From assembly GCA_950054485.1 (NCBI GenBank), contig CATLPD010000001.1, positions 434,001 to 498,000 on the forward strand: a stretch of 64,000 bases of DNA. The letters are read 5' to 3'. Position 1 is the stretch's first letter. Each line of letters opens with the position of its first letter. The notes under the pieces are model-generated. The model was not told the origin of the DNA. It did not search any database and saw only the letters and a list, made by a program, of their open reading frames with translations. Positions 50,832 to 58,121 of the stretch are shown here, one piece after another. A program made the position numbers and the translations under genes. Source of the stretch: an uncultured Alphaproteobacteria bacterium. Lineage in GTDB: Bacteria; Pseudomonadota; Alphaproteobacteria; Micavibrionales; CSBR16-224.

Positions 50832-51713
50832 ATGTACATCAAAGCCGGAATAGCATCTTTCGCCGCAGCAGCCTTTCTGTTCGCCGCCGGCAGTGTAAAT
50901 GCATCCTCTCATAAAATCGAGGAAGTAACGAAATTCAATCTGTCAGCAGCCACATCCCTGCAGGCCCCCCTGAGCACAGGACACTATCTGGTTGCGACAG
51001 CGGACACAACTGACAGCTATGTCGGCGAGACCATGACAGATGCAATGCCCGTTGAACAACAGACAGAAAATGTCAAACAGTTTAGCGCTGTCCTGGGCCA
51101 AGATAATGTTGCCGGTGTCAAAGATGGCTCTGAACAAATATATGTTGATATGACCCGTACGGCAGATGAAATTATCAAAAAACCGTTGTTCAATTCTGAT
51201 GGTCAGCGCATCGGTACAGTACATGATATCATTGTTGATCGCGAAGGTGATATGATGAAAGTCGTAGTTGCGGACGGCGGCATGATGAGTGTCGGTGATA
51301 AAAAAGCTGCATTTAATTCAAGCTTGATGTCCTACAATAATACGGATGACCGCTATATCATGAATATCAATGAAAAAGATATCAATGAAGCGCGCGAATT
51401 TTCGTATGACCCGACGAAAGCCAGCGCAAGTATAGAAACCTTGCCACCTGAAGGGTTAAGTATTAAAAAGCTGATTGGCTCAAAACTGGTTGACCACAAT
51501 AATGAAGTGGTTGCCGATATTGAGAATATCTCGTTTAATTTTAAAGATTCGATTGATCAATTGGTGATCGGCTATGACAAGATACTTGGCATGGGGGGCG
51601 AGACAGCAGCCGTCGATTTCTCGAAAATTCGTCTGGTTGAAGACCGTAAAGGAACGCGTTTTCAATTGACCGGGAACCAGAGCGCCGAGCTGCGTGACAT
51701 GCTAGAGAAATAA
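50832..51713 (+). CDS. PRC-barrel domain periplasmic protein
   Basis: 293 residues with a signal peptide (MYIKAGIASFAAAAFLFAAG, cleaved near VNA-SSH). Two PRC-barrel domains: about 115-190 (KPLFNSDGQRIGTVHDIIVD) and about 213-290 (LIGSKLVDHNNEVVADIENIS). PRC-barrel proteins of this secreted type accompany general stress regulons in rhizobia and other alphaproteobacteria; the ligand is unknown. Ribosome site AGGAGA. It ends at a strong terminator (51737). Confidence 0.82.
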   Translation: MYIKAGIASFAAAAFLFAAGSVNASSHKIEEVTKFNLSAATSLQAPLSTGHYLVATADTTDSYVGETMTDAMPVEQQTENVKQFSAVLGQDNVAGVKDGSEQIYVDMTRTADEIIKKPLFNSDGQRIGTVHDIIVDREGDMMKVVVADGGMMSVGDKKAAFNSSLMSYNNTDDRYIMNINEKDINEAREFSYDPTKASASIETLPPEGLSIKKLIGSKLVDHNNEVVADIENISFNFKDSIDQLVIGYDKILGMGGETAAVDFSKIRLVEDRKGTRFQLTGNQSAELRDMLEK

Positions 51714-51736
51714 TCATCTTAAAACTGAAAAGTTGG

Positions 51737-51773
51737 AGAAACCCCGTCATGTCTACAGCGGGGTTTCTTTTTT
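51737..51773 (+). terminator. Terminator of the PRC-barrel gene
   Basis: AGAAACCCCG (51737-51746) pairs with CGGGGTTTCT (51759-51768) across a 12-nt loop, followed by T to 51773. Confidence 0.85.
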
Positions 51774-51815
51774 CGGGCTTTTGCTGCCGAGCTGAAGAAT
51801 TTTTAATTTATTTTT

Positions 51816-51841
51816 GGAACCAAATTCACCATCAATAGTAT
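51816..51841 (+). promoter_or_regulatory. GGAAC-type promoter of a candidate small RNA
   Basis: GGAAC (51816-51820), 17 bp, GTAT (51838-51841), the same form as at 49432. Transcription would begin near 51847. Confidence 0.5.
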
Positions 51842-51846
51842 GTATA

Positions 51847-51952
51847 TCCAGAGACAATCGAAAGCCGTCCGACCCTCGGCTTTTACCATGTCCTTCTTGA
51901 TTGCTTTGAATTGGAAGCCGTCCTGGTAAATCAGGGCGGTTTCCTTCTTTTT
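51847..51952 (+). ncRNA. Candidate stress-induced small RNA
   Basis: A stretch of about 105 nt in the 319-bp gap between the PRC-barrel and entericidin genes, bounded by a GGAAC-type promoter and a strong terminator (51913-51952). It holds a first hairpin (AAAGCCG 51861-51867, CGGCTTT 51877-51883) and a single-stranded middle before the terminator hairpin. Neither strand has a convincing ORF with a ribosome site. This resembles sigma-dependent sRNAs of general stress loci in other alphaproteobacteria, but no homolog is known to me. Confidence 0.45.
51913..51952 (+). terminator. Strong terminator of the candidate small RNA
   Basis: GGAAGCCGTCCTG (51913-51925), loop GTAAAT, CAGGGCGGTTTCC (51932-51944), then TTCTTTTT. 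The stem is 13 bp with two G-T pairs. Confidence 0.8.
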
Positions 51953-51961
51953 CATGTATAT

Positions 51962-51987
51962 GGAACCCCGTAATCTTTTTGGTGTTT
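51962..51987 (+). promoter_or_regulatory. EcfG-like promoter for entericidin
   Basis: GGAAC (51962-51966), 16 bp, TGTT (51983-51986), or 17 bp to GTTT. One base from EcfG consensus; the entericidin ATG lies 46 bp downstream. Confidence 0.6.
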
Positions 51988-52032
51988 GTATATTGTAAAT
52001 GTTTCAACACGTGATAAAAAAAGGAGATTAAT

Positions 52033-52173
52033 ATGTTGAAGAAAACACTTGTAATTCTGTCTTTGGTAATGTTTCTGCCGGTTGCAGCCTGCAATACAGT
52101 AGAAGGACTGGGTGAAGATACTCAGGTTGCCGGACAAGCTGTTGAAAACGCAGCAGTTGACGCCAAGAACTAA
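52033..52173 (+). CDS. Entericidin-like lipoprotein
   Basis: 46 residues: MLKKTLVILSLVMFLPVAAC is a lipoprotein signal with the cysteine ending an LPVAAC lipobox, followed by NTVEGLGEDTQVAGQAV, the EcnA/EcnB pattern. Entericidins are small stress-induced bacteriolysis-related lipoproteins. AAGGAGAT ribosome site at good distance. It sits under an EcfG-like promoter, as expected for the alphaproteobacterial general stress response. Confidence 0.85.
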   Translation: MLKKTLVILSLVMFLPVAACNTVEGLGEDTQVAGQAVENAAVDAKN

Positions 52174-52184
52174 AAGGATCTGAA

Positions 52185-52718
52185 ATGAAAAAACTTATCG
52201 CATTATCGGCTATGGCAGCCCTGCTGACAGCGGGTGTTGCACAGGCTGAAACCGTGCAGACACGCGTTGTCGAAACAACAACGATTGCACCGGGCAAAAC
52301 CGTTTTGAATATCGCAGAATTGGATGCAAATAAAAGCGGCACCATTTCACATGATGAAATCGGTGAGCGTTTGTTCTATCTGTATGATCAGGATGGTAAC
52401 GAAATCATCGATAACGTTGAATTCGATAAAAATCTGATGCTGTCGGTTGTTCCGGTTGAACGCGAAACAATCACAGTAGTTGACATGAATGATGACGGTA
52501 TTGCCGAGGAAACATCCTTCAGCGTCGATACTTTCATGCGTGAAACGCGTTTGGCATTATTTGATGACCATGCTGACGGACTTTCTGCGCAGGATTTCAT
52601 TGGCGAAGGCTTTTTAAAGCTGGACAGCAATGATGATATGGCGATTGACATGAACGAATGGAAATCAGCCTATACGCTGGGTATGAAGCCACACGATGAC
52701 AGCGAAAAGTTTAACTGA
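52185..52718 (+). CDS. Secreted EF-hand protein
   Basis: 177 residues with a signal peptide (MKKLIALSAMAALLTAGVAQA). Several EF-hand-like loops follow: DANKSGTISHDE, DQDGNEIIDNVE, DMNDDGIAEETS, DDHADGLSAQD and DSNDDMAIDMNE. Five loops is an odd count; some are probably degenerate. Likely a periplasmic calcium-binding protein. Starts 11 bp after entericidin, so it belongs to the same stress unit. Confidence 0.82.
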   Translation: MKKLIALSAMAALLTAGVAQAETVQTRVVETTTIAPGKTVLNIAELDANKSGTISHDEIGERLFYLYDQDGNEIIDNVEFDKNLMLSVVPVERETITVVDMNDDGIAEETSFSVDTFMRETRLALFDDHADGLSAQDFIGEGFLKLDSNDDMAIDMNEWKSAYTLGMKPHDDSEKFN

Positions 52719-52743
52719 TCAGGATTTATAATTGATCTTAAGG

Positions 52744-52769
52744 GCGCCCCTATATGGGGCGCTTTTTTT
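52744..52769 (+). terminator. Terminator of the entericidin/EF-hand unit
   Basis: GCGCCCC (52744-52750), loop TATAT, GGGGCGC (52756-52762), seven T. Confidence 0.9.
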
Positions 52770-52847
52770 ATGATCTTGATTTTTTCGTTAAATTCCTTTA
52801 AATCTTATCCATATTCAAAGATTAGTAGAAAAAAACTAGGGGACAAT

Positions 52848-54473
52848 ATGAAAGCTGCCACTGCACCTTCCATGGGAAATACGATGTCTATTGATAAGAT
52901 TCTGGACGATTACGCGCCAAAACCGATTCACGAAATTCTGGATAACTCAGCCAAAAAATTTGCCGACAGACCCGCTGTTTATTTTGACGGAAATGTCATT
53001 GATTATAAGACCCTTGCCTACCTTACGGACCGAGCAGCTGCCGGTTTCCAGTCGATCGGTGTTAAAAAAGGTATCAAGGTCGGATTATTTTTGCCGAATA
53101 CGCCCTTTTCGATTATTGCCTATTACGGTGCGCTGAAAGCGGGTGCAACGGTTGTCAATTATAACCCCCTCTATGCAGGTGAAGAGCTAGCCTTTCAAAT
53201 AGAAGACAGTGAAACCGATTTCCTTGTCACATTGGCTATGCCGATGTTGAAAGACAAGGCGGATGCGCTTTTGGGCGGTACGCGTCTAAAGCAAATCGTG
53301 CTGTGCGGCCCCGGCTCCGAAGATGTATCAGGTGATTCCTATGTGATTTGGGATCAAATGCTAAAAACCGATTCGGCGGTTGATGTACCAGCGATTGACC
53401 CCGTCGAAGATGTTGCCGTTTTGCAATATACGGGCGGTACAACAGGCACGCCAAAGGGCGCGATGTTGACCCATGCCAATCTGTATGTGAATGCAGTGCA
53501 GTTTGAAAAAGCGATGAAGGGCATTGTTGTTCCGGGTCAGGAGCGCATGCTGGGCGTTCTACCCCTATTCCATGTATTTGCTATGACGGTTGTTATGAAT
53601 TGTGCGGTTTGGGCGGGTATGGAGATTATGCTTTATTCACGATTCGATCCTAAACTGTTGGCAAATGATCTGCGCGATCACACTCCGACATTCTTGCCGA
53701 TGGTACCGGCGATGTTCGCTGCGATTGCCATGCACAAAGATACGAAAGAGATTGATCTGTCATCTGTAAAAATTGCCATTTCGGGCGGCGCGCCGATTGC
53801 GCCTGACGTCAAGGCGCTGTTTGAAAAAACATGTAACACCAATATTGTCGAGGCTTATGGCCTGACCGAAACATCACCTGCGGCCTCTGTAAACCCGCCG
53901 GGTGGATTGATTAAAAGCGGATCTGTCGGCCTGCCGGTTGAAGATACGGTGATTGAAATTATCAGCCTTGAAGACGGTAAAACCGTTCTGCCACAAGGCG
54001 AGAAAGGCGAGGTTTGTATTTCAGGCCCGCAAGTGATGAAGGGATATTACAATCGTCCGATTGAGACAGCAGATGTTATAAAAGACGGCCGCCTGCATAC
54101 AGGCGATATCGGCTATCGTGATGAAGACGGATATTTATTCTTGGTTGACCGTTTAAAAGACATGATTTTGGTCAGCGGCTTTAATGTCTATCCGACGCAA
54201 ATTGAAGCGGCTGTTCACAAACATGATCTGGTCGAAGAATGCATCGTGGCGGGTGTGCCCGATGAAAAACGCGGCGAAGCCGTGTATGCTTGGGTCAAGT
54301 TGAAAGACGGGGCCGAAATGGATGAAAGCGATCTGAAAAAATTCCTGCGTGATAAAATTTCGGCAACCGAAATGCCGCGCCGGGTCATTTTTAAGGATGA
54401 AGCGCTTCCGAAAACAGCGGTTGGTAAACTTTCCCGCAAGCTATTGCTGGAGCAAGAGGGCTACACATCCTGA
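52848..54473 (+). CDS. Long-chain fatty acid-CoA ligase
   Basis: AMP-forming acyl-CoA synthetase that activates fatty acids for beta-oxidation (FadD-like). 541 residues from ATG 52848, which has AGGGGAC; an in-frame ATG at 52770 lies inside the preceding terminator region. Motifs: YTGGTTGTPKGAM at about 195-207 (AMP loop), YGLTETSPAASVN near 345, HTGDIGYRDEDGYLFLVDRLKDM near 420, and the hinge and catalytic Lys in LPKTAVGKLSRKL near 527. It would feed the operon at 26669-31954 although it lies 20 kb away. Confidence 0.92.
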   Translation: MKAATAPSMGNTMSIDKILDDYAPKPIHEILDNSAKKFADRPAVYFDGNVIDYKTLAYLTDRAAAGFQSIGVKKGIKVGLFLPNTPFSIIAYYGALKAGATVVNYNPLYAGEELAFQIEDSETDFLVTLAMPMLKDKADALLGGTRLKQIVLCGPGSEDVSGDSYVIWDQMLKTDSAVDVPAIDPVEDVAVLQYTGGTTGTPKGAMLTHANLYVNAVQFEKAMKGIVVPGQERMLGVLPLFHVFAMTVVMNCAVWAGMEIMLYSRFDPKLLANDLRDHTPTFLPMVPAMFAAIAMHKDTKEIDLSSVKIAISGGAPIAPDVKALFEKTCNTNIVEAYGLTETSPAASVNPPGGLIKSGSVGLPVEDTVIEIISLEDGKTVLPQGEKGEVCISGPQVMKGYYNRPIETADVIKDGRLHTGDIGYRDEDGYLFLVDRLKDMILVSGFNVYPTQIEAAVHKHDLVEECIVAGVPDEKRGEAVYAWVKLKDGAEMDESDLKKFLRDKISATEMPRRVIFKDEALPKTAVGKLSRKLLLEQEGYTS

Positions 54474-54528
54474 TCAAACATGGTGTTTTGAAAGGGTGTA
54501 TTTTGGGCAACAACAAACAGGAACCTAA

Positions 54529-55311
54529 ATGAAAAAGCATTTTTGCAAGACGGCTGCCAAGCCTGAAAAATTTTATGTTCGTTATTCCAAACCGGAAGAT
54601 GCGGAAAAGATCATTAAATTCTATATGGATAACCAGCATCATAATGTGCGTATGCGCGTTGAAAAGATGCTGACCGACCGTATTGACGATGGTGATGTCG
54701 TTTTGATCGAAAACGAAAAAGGCGACATCGTCGGATCATCAGTTGTCTATCCGTTGATGGGTAAAGATGAACACGGTAAAGAAGTTGTCAAGTGGCAGGA
54801 AATCGGCACATTGCGCATTATTAAAAACGGCTATTTCGGGATGTTCAACATTCTGATTTCAGCGCAGGTGATGCGCACCATGTTGGTTGAGCCGCCGGAA
54901 GAGCGTTTTGTTGCCAAAATCAACCCGGCTGTTTGGCCGATGGCAGAGAAAATAGGCGCGACACGCTGGGCCCCGACACAGGAGGTTATCGATTCTGCGA
55001 CATCGACCAAAATTCCGGTCCCGGGCAGTGGTGATCCGGCAGAAAACTGGCTGCAGGTCACACGCGAAGCCATGCCACAGGTTGCGCGATCAATGCTTCA
55101 TGTCATTGAAAACCCGATGCTGAAGCATAAGAATTTTAAAGAAAACGGTGAGCAAATCGAAATCAGCTTCGAAAAAATCGATTTTATTGCCAAATTCAAA
55201 AAAGAAATTGCGGACCTCGCGAAAAAGGACTTTGGTGATCCAAATCAGGCGGATCCGAAACAAACCTTGAAAGACGTTCAGCGCCGCTGGATGAAAAGGA
55301 ACCTGAGATAA
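54529..55311 (+). CDS. GNAT-like hypothetical protein
   Basis: 260 residues. The first half begins FYVRYSKPEDAEKIIKFYMDN, has DGDVVLIENEKGDIVGSSVVYP and an EIGTLRIIKNGYFG segment, consistent with an N-acetyltransferase fold, although the R/Q-x-x-G-x-G/A acetyl-CoA loop is not clear. The C-terminal half is helical and charged. The gene lies 55 bp after the acyl-CoA ligase and 3 bp before the amidohydrolase, so it may belong to that unit. Substrate unknown. Confidence 0.55.
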   Translation: MKKHFCKTAAKPEKFYVRYSKPEDAEKIIKFYMDNQHHNVRMRVEKMLTDRIDDGDVVLIENEKGDIVGSSVVYPLMGKDEHGKEVVKWQEIGTLRIIKNGYFGMFNILISAQVMRTMLVEPPEERFVAKINPAVWPMAEKIGATRWAPTQEVIDSATSTKIPVPGSGDPAENWLQVTREAMPQVARSMLHVIENPMLKHKNFKENGEQIEISFEKIDFIAKFKKEIADLAKKDFGDPNQADPKQTLKDVQRRWMKRNLR

Positions 55312-55314
55312 ACG

Positions 55315-56493
55315 ATGAATATTCTGCCGGACATAAAAGAGAAATCAAAATCGTTCAAAGCATGGCGTCGTCAAATGCACGCGATGCCTGAACTGGCGTA
55401 TCAGGAACATATGACGGCAGATTTCATTGCTGAAAAGCTTGAAAGTTTCGGTATCGCGATTGATCGTGGTATGGCGGAAACGGCTGTTATCGGAACGCTT
55501 CACGGTAAATCCGGCCCAAACGGCAAGGCGGTGGCCTTGCGCGCGGATATGGATGCGTTGGCAATGGATGAAAAAAACGGTTTCGATCATAAATCCTGCC
55601 ATGATGGTAAAATGCACGGCTGTGGCCATGATGGTCATTCGGCGATGTTATTGGCGGCAGCGGAATATCTGGCCGAAAACACCGATCGTTTTGATGGCAC
55701 AATCTATTTTGTGTTTCAGCCTGCCGAAGAAGGCGCCGCCGGTGCCAAACGCATGGTTGAAGAAGGTTTCTTTGATAAATATCCCTGCCAGGCGATTTAC
55801 GGCATGCATAACTGGCCTGCCCTACCATTGGGGCAAATGGCCATTCGCCCGGGCCCGATGACGGCCAATAGCGATCGTTTTGATGTCGTCTTGACCGGCA
55901 AAGGCGGACATGCTGCCTTTCCACATATGAATAAAGACGTGATCGTGGCGGGATCCGCGATTGTAAATGCCTTGCAAACGATTATCAGTCGCCGCGTCAG
56001 TGCAAATGACAAGGTCGTCGTGACAACCAGTATTTTCCAAGCCGGTAGCGGCGCACATAATGTGATGCCGAACGAAGCAAAGCTTGGTGGCAGCGTTCGT
56101 ACATTCGGCGATCAATCGCGCGAAGATGTTAAAAACACAATTATCGATATCGTTAATCATACGGCTGCGGCCTATGGGGTCGAGGCGAAAGTTGATTATC
56201 ATTTCGGCTATCCATCTGTCGTCAATTCGCCCGCTGAAACCGATGTGGCTATTCAGGCGGCCAAGGCTGTTGTCGGTGACGAGAATGTTGATGCTGATTA
56301 TCCGCATGTGATGGGGGCTGAAGATTTTGCGTTCTTTTTACAGCATTCACCGGGGGCTTATATTGCCTTGGGTCAACGCAATGATGATCATCAGGCGCAA
56401 TTGCACAGCCCGCATTATGATTTTAATGATGATGCGACCCCGATTGGGGCGTCATACTGGATCAAGCTTGCCCAACTTAGTCTTTCAAGCTGA
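55315..56493 (+). CDS. M20-family amidohydrolase (hippurate hydrolase-like)
   Basis: 392 residues of the M20D peptidase/amidohydrolase type. The N-terminal FKAWRRQMHAMPELAYQEHMTAD is diagnostic. LRADMDALAMDEKNG follows, then metal ligands in MHGCGHDGHSAMLL (Cys103 and His residues), FQPAEEGAAGAKRMVEEGFF with the catalytic Glu pair, and VMGAEDFAFFLQHSPGAYI near the C-terminus. It hydrolyses N-acyl amino acids or similar amides; the true substrate is unknown. It is followed by a terminator within the converging gene. Confidence 0.93.
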   Translation: MNILPDIKEKSKSFKAWRRQMHAMPELAYQEHMTADFIAEKLESFGIAIDRGMAETAVIGTLHGKSGPNGKAVALRADMDALAMDEKNGFDHKSCHDGKMHGCGHDGHSAMLLAAAEYLAENTDRFDGTIYFVFQPAEEGAAGAKRMVEEGFFDKYPCQAIYGMHNWPALPLGQMAIRPGPMTANSDRFDVVLTGKGGHAAFPHMNKDVIVAGSAIVNALQTIISRRVSANDKVVVTTSIFQAGSGAHNVMPNEAKLGGSVRTFGDQSREDVKNTIIDIVNHTAAAYGVEAKVDYHFGYPSVVNSPAETDVAIQAAKAVVGDENVDADYPHVMGAEDFAFFLQHSPGAYIALGQRNDDHQAQLHSPHYDFNDDATPIGASYWIKLAQLSLSS

Positions 56494-56642
56494 TCCGCAC
56501 CTGCAAAACGCTTTTATCTTGTGCTTGCGGTACTCACGTGTCTTGAATACGCTCCGTTACGGATCGCGATAAAAACGATTTTCGCTGACGGCTGGGCTTG
56601 AAACTCGAGTGAAGTGTCGAAATTAGTTTCGTTTGACGAAAA

Positions 56643-57254
56643 TTATCGGGGGCCGTTATTCGGTCCCTTTTTCTTGGCGGCTGCGGCGCGATCAAGCGCT
56701 TCAAGGGCGGCGCGGGATTTCACCAAATCGGCAGCAAACATTTTATCGAGTGCAGGATTGCGGCCTTGAAATTTGGCAAAATTGCTTTCCAGATTGTTTA
56801 GGATATTCCAGCGGACTTTGTGGTGTTTATCAATACGTTTGCGGTCAATCAGCTGATCGTTCATGGTTGACATCCCCTCGACCAAAAATAGGCGCACCGC
56901 ATCACGCTGCATAACCGGATCATTGCTGGGTTGACCCGCCATATATTGAATTAGATCAACGGCGGCATTGCCCAACATTTCACGGGCCATGGTTTCACTG
57001 ACAGGTGTTTTCAGGATATCTTGTTTTGCCGGACCCAGCAGGGCAACAATAACCGATGCTTCGCTGACATGTTCTGTTTCCGATACCAGAAGGCGCGCGG
57101 CACGCACAGGCTGGTTCAGCATAAAATTCTTGATCCCTTTGTCTTTAAAGATAGCCATATGTGTATCCAGCCATGCTTTGCAAAGCTTGGTTGCATTTTC
57201 AAATTTATCGCTTTGCGGCAGGCGCGCATCTTCATATTTGAAGGCATCAGACAT
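56643..57254 (-). CDS. Hypothetical helical protein
   Basis: 203 residues, soluble and helical, starting MSDAFKYEDARLPQSDKFENAT. It has HVSEASVIVALLGPAKQDIL and MAREMLGNAAVDLIQYMAG, loosely like an HD-domain region, but without the HD pair, so it is not assigned. The C-terminus is Lys/Ala-rich and ends in GPNNGPR. Convergent with the amidohydrolase, whose terminator uses these same terminal bases. Confidence 0.55.
   Translation of the reverse strand: MSDAFKYEDARLPQSDKFENATKLCKAWLDTHMAIFKDKGIKNFMLNQPVRAARLLVSETEHVSEASVIVALLGPAKQDILKTPVSETMAREMLGNAAVDLIQYMAGQPSNDPVMQRDAVRLFLVEGMSTMNDQLIDRKRIDKHHKVRWNILNNLESNFAKFQGRNPALDKMFAADLVKSRAALEALDRAAAAKKKGPNNGPR
56649..56672 (+). terminator. Terminator of the amidohydrolase gene, inside the converging gene
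   Basis: GGGGCCG (56649-56655), loop TTATT, CGGTCCC (56661-56667), five T. It overlaps the last codons of the minus-strand gene. Confidence 0.65.
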
Positions 57255-57305
57255 ACGGATTCTCCCTAAAATTTTGATATCGTTATATATATCATGTATG
57301 GGGAA

Positions 57306-57557
57306 TTACGCAAGCTTCGAGATCAGCGCTATCTTTTCAGCGCGAGACAAGGATTTTATCTGATATTCGCGTTTTGATGCCGATGACCGGCAGGGGTATG
57401 ATTCTTGGTAGACCAGTTGAAAGGGCGCGCGGTTTTTGGTGTATTTGGCGCCGGTGCCGTCATGATGCTGTTTCAAGCGGCGATCAATGTCGGTTGTGAT
57501 CCCTGTATAAAGCGTATCATCGCCGCAGCGCAATATATAAAGATGCCAGCTTTTCAT
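57306..57557 (-). CDS. GIY-YIG nuclease-like protein
   Basis: 83 residues, the single-domain UPF0213/YhbQ type: SWHLYILRCGDDTLYTGITTD contains the YIL and YTG halves of the motif, then RRLKQHHDGTGAKYTKNRAP and YPCRSSASKREYQIKSLSRAEK. Catalytic Arg and Glu (KREYQIK) are present. Often assumed to act on DNA, with the role unproven. It overlaps the upstream gene by 4 bp. Confidence 0.9.
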   Translation of the reverse strand: MKSWHLYILRCGDDTLYTGITTDIDRRLKQHHDGTGAKYTKNRAPFQLVYQESYPCRSSASKREYQIKSLSRAEKIALISKLA

Positions 57558-58057
57558 TCGCTATCAGTAATCAGGTTTTTCATACTGCCATCATGATGCC
57601 TATAGTGGAAATATGGTTCCTCCGATACGGCATCAAGGCCGAATACAATCTGATCCTGGCCGTTACTATCTTTTAAGATGACGGTCGGAACATCATTAGG
57701 GCCATAAAGCCGGTTTAAGAGCCGCAGATTCTCTTTGCGGTCATTCAAGCCGAATAAAGATTGCCCTTTTTCATTCCCGACAGAATATGAGCCCATCTGC
57801 GCACGTAGTCCGCCGTTTTCATCAAACAAAAAAAGCCCGCCATTATTTTCATGACTGCCAATAAAGACTGTTCTGTTCTTAAAACCATTATAGTAATTGT
57901 GCACATTATTTGATGTTTTTGTATGCGCGGGTTTCGTATTAATCAAATCGGCTGTCTTGTCGATAAAATTATCAAAAAACCATGCGCCGAATATACCACC
58001 TAAAAAAGCGACGACAAAAATATTGATGATTTGTGAAAAGACAATAACGTTATTCAT
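57554..58057 (-). CDS. Membrane-anchored hypothetical protein
   Basis: 167 residues. One N-terminal membrane helix (MNNVIVFSQIINIFVVAFLG) with a Gly-rich end, then a soluble beta-rich domain (FIGSHENNGGLFLFDENGGL, GLNDRKENLRLLNRLYG, QIVFGLDAVSEEPYFHYRH). The pattern NGGLFLFDENG ... VILKDSNGQDQIVFGLD looks like repeated strands. No family recognised. It is the first gene of a pair with the GIY-YIG gene (4-bp overlap). Confidence 0.55.
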   Translation of the reverse strand: MNNVIVFSQIINIFVVAFLGGIFGAWFFDNFIDKTADLINTKPAHTKTSNNVHNYYNGFKNRTVFIGSHENNGGLFLFDENGGLRAQMGSYSVGNEKGQSLFGLNDRKENLRLLNRLYGPNDVPTVILKDSNGQDQIVFGLDAVSEEPYFHYRHHDGSMKNLITDSE

Positions 58058-58121
58058 TCATATCCCCCTAAATTCACTAATAGAATAGGGGATTATATTC
58101 CGGGTTCAAAATATATTTTTC

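Noticed and set aside
51996..52018. parS-like TTTCAACACGTGATAAA near 52000
   Set aside because: The arms do not match GTTTCAC/GTGAAAC; it lies far from parAB.
51753..52094. Minus-strand ORF of 113 residues
   Set aside because: It runs antisense through the candidate sRNA, its terminator and the start of entericidin; no ribosome site.
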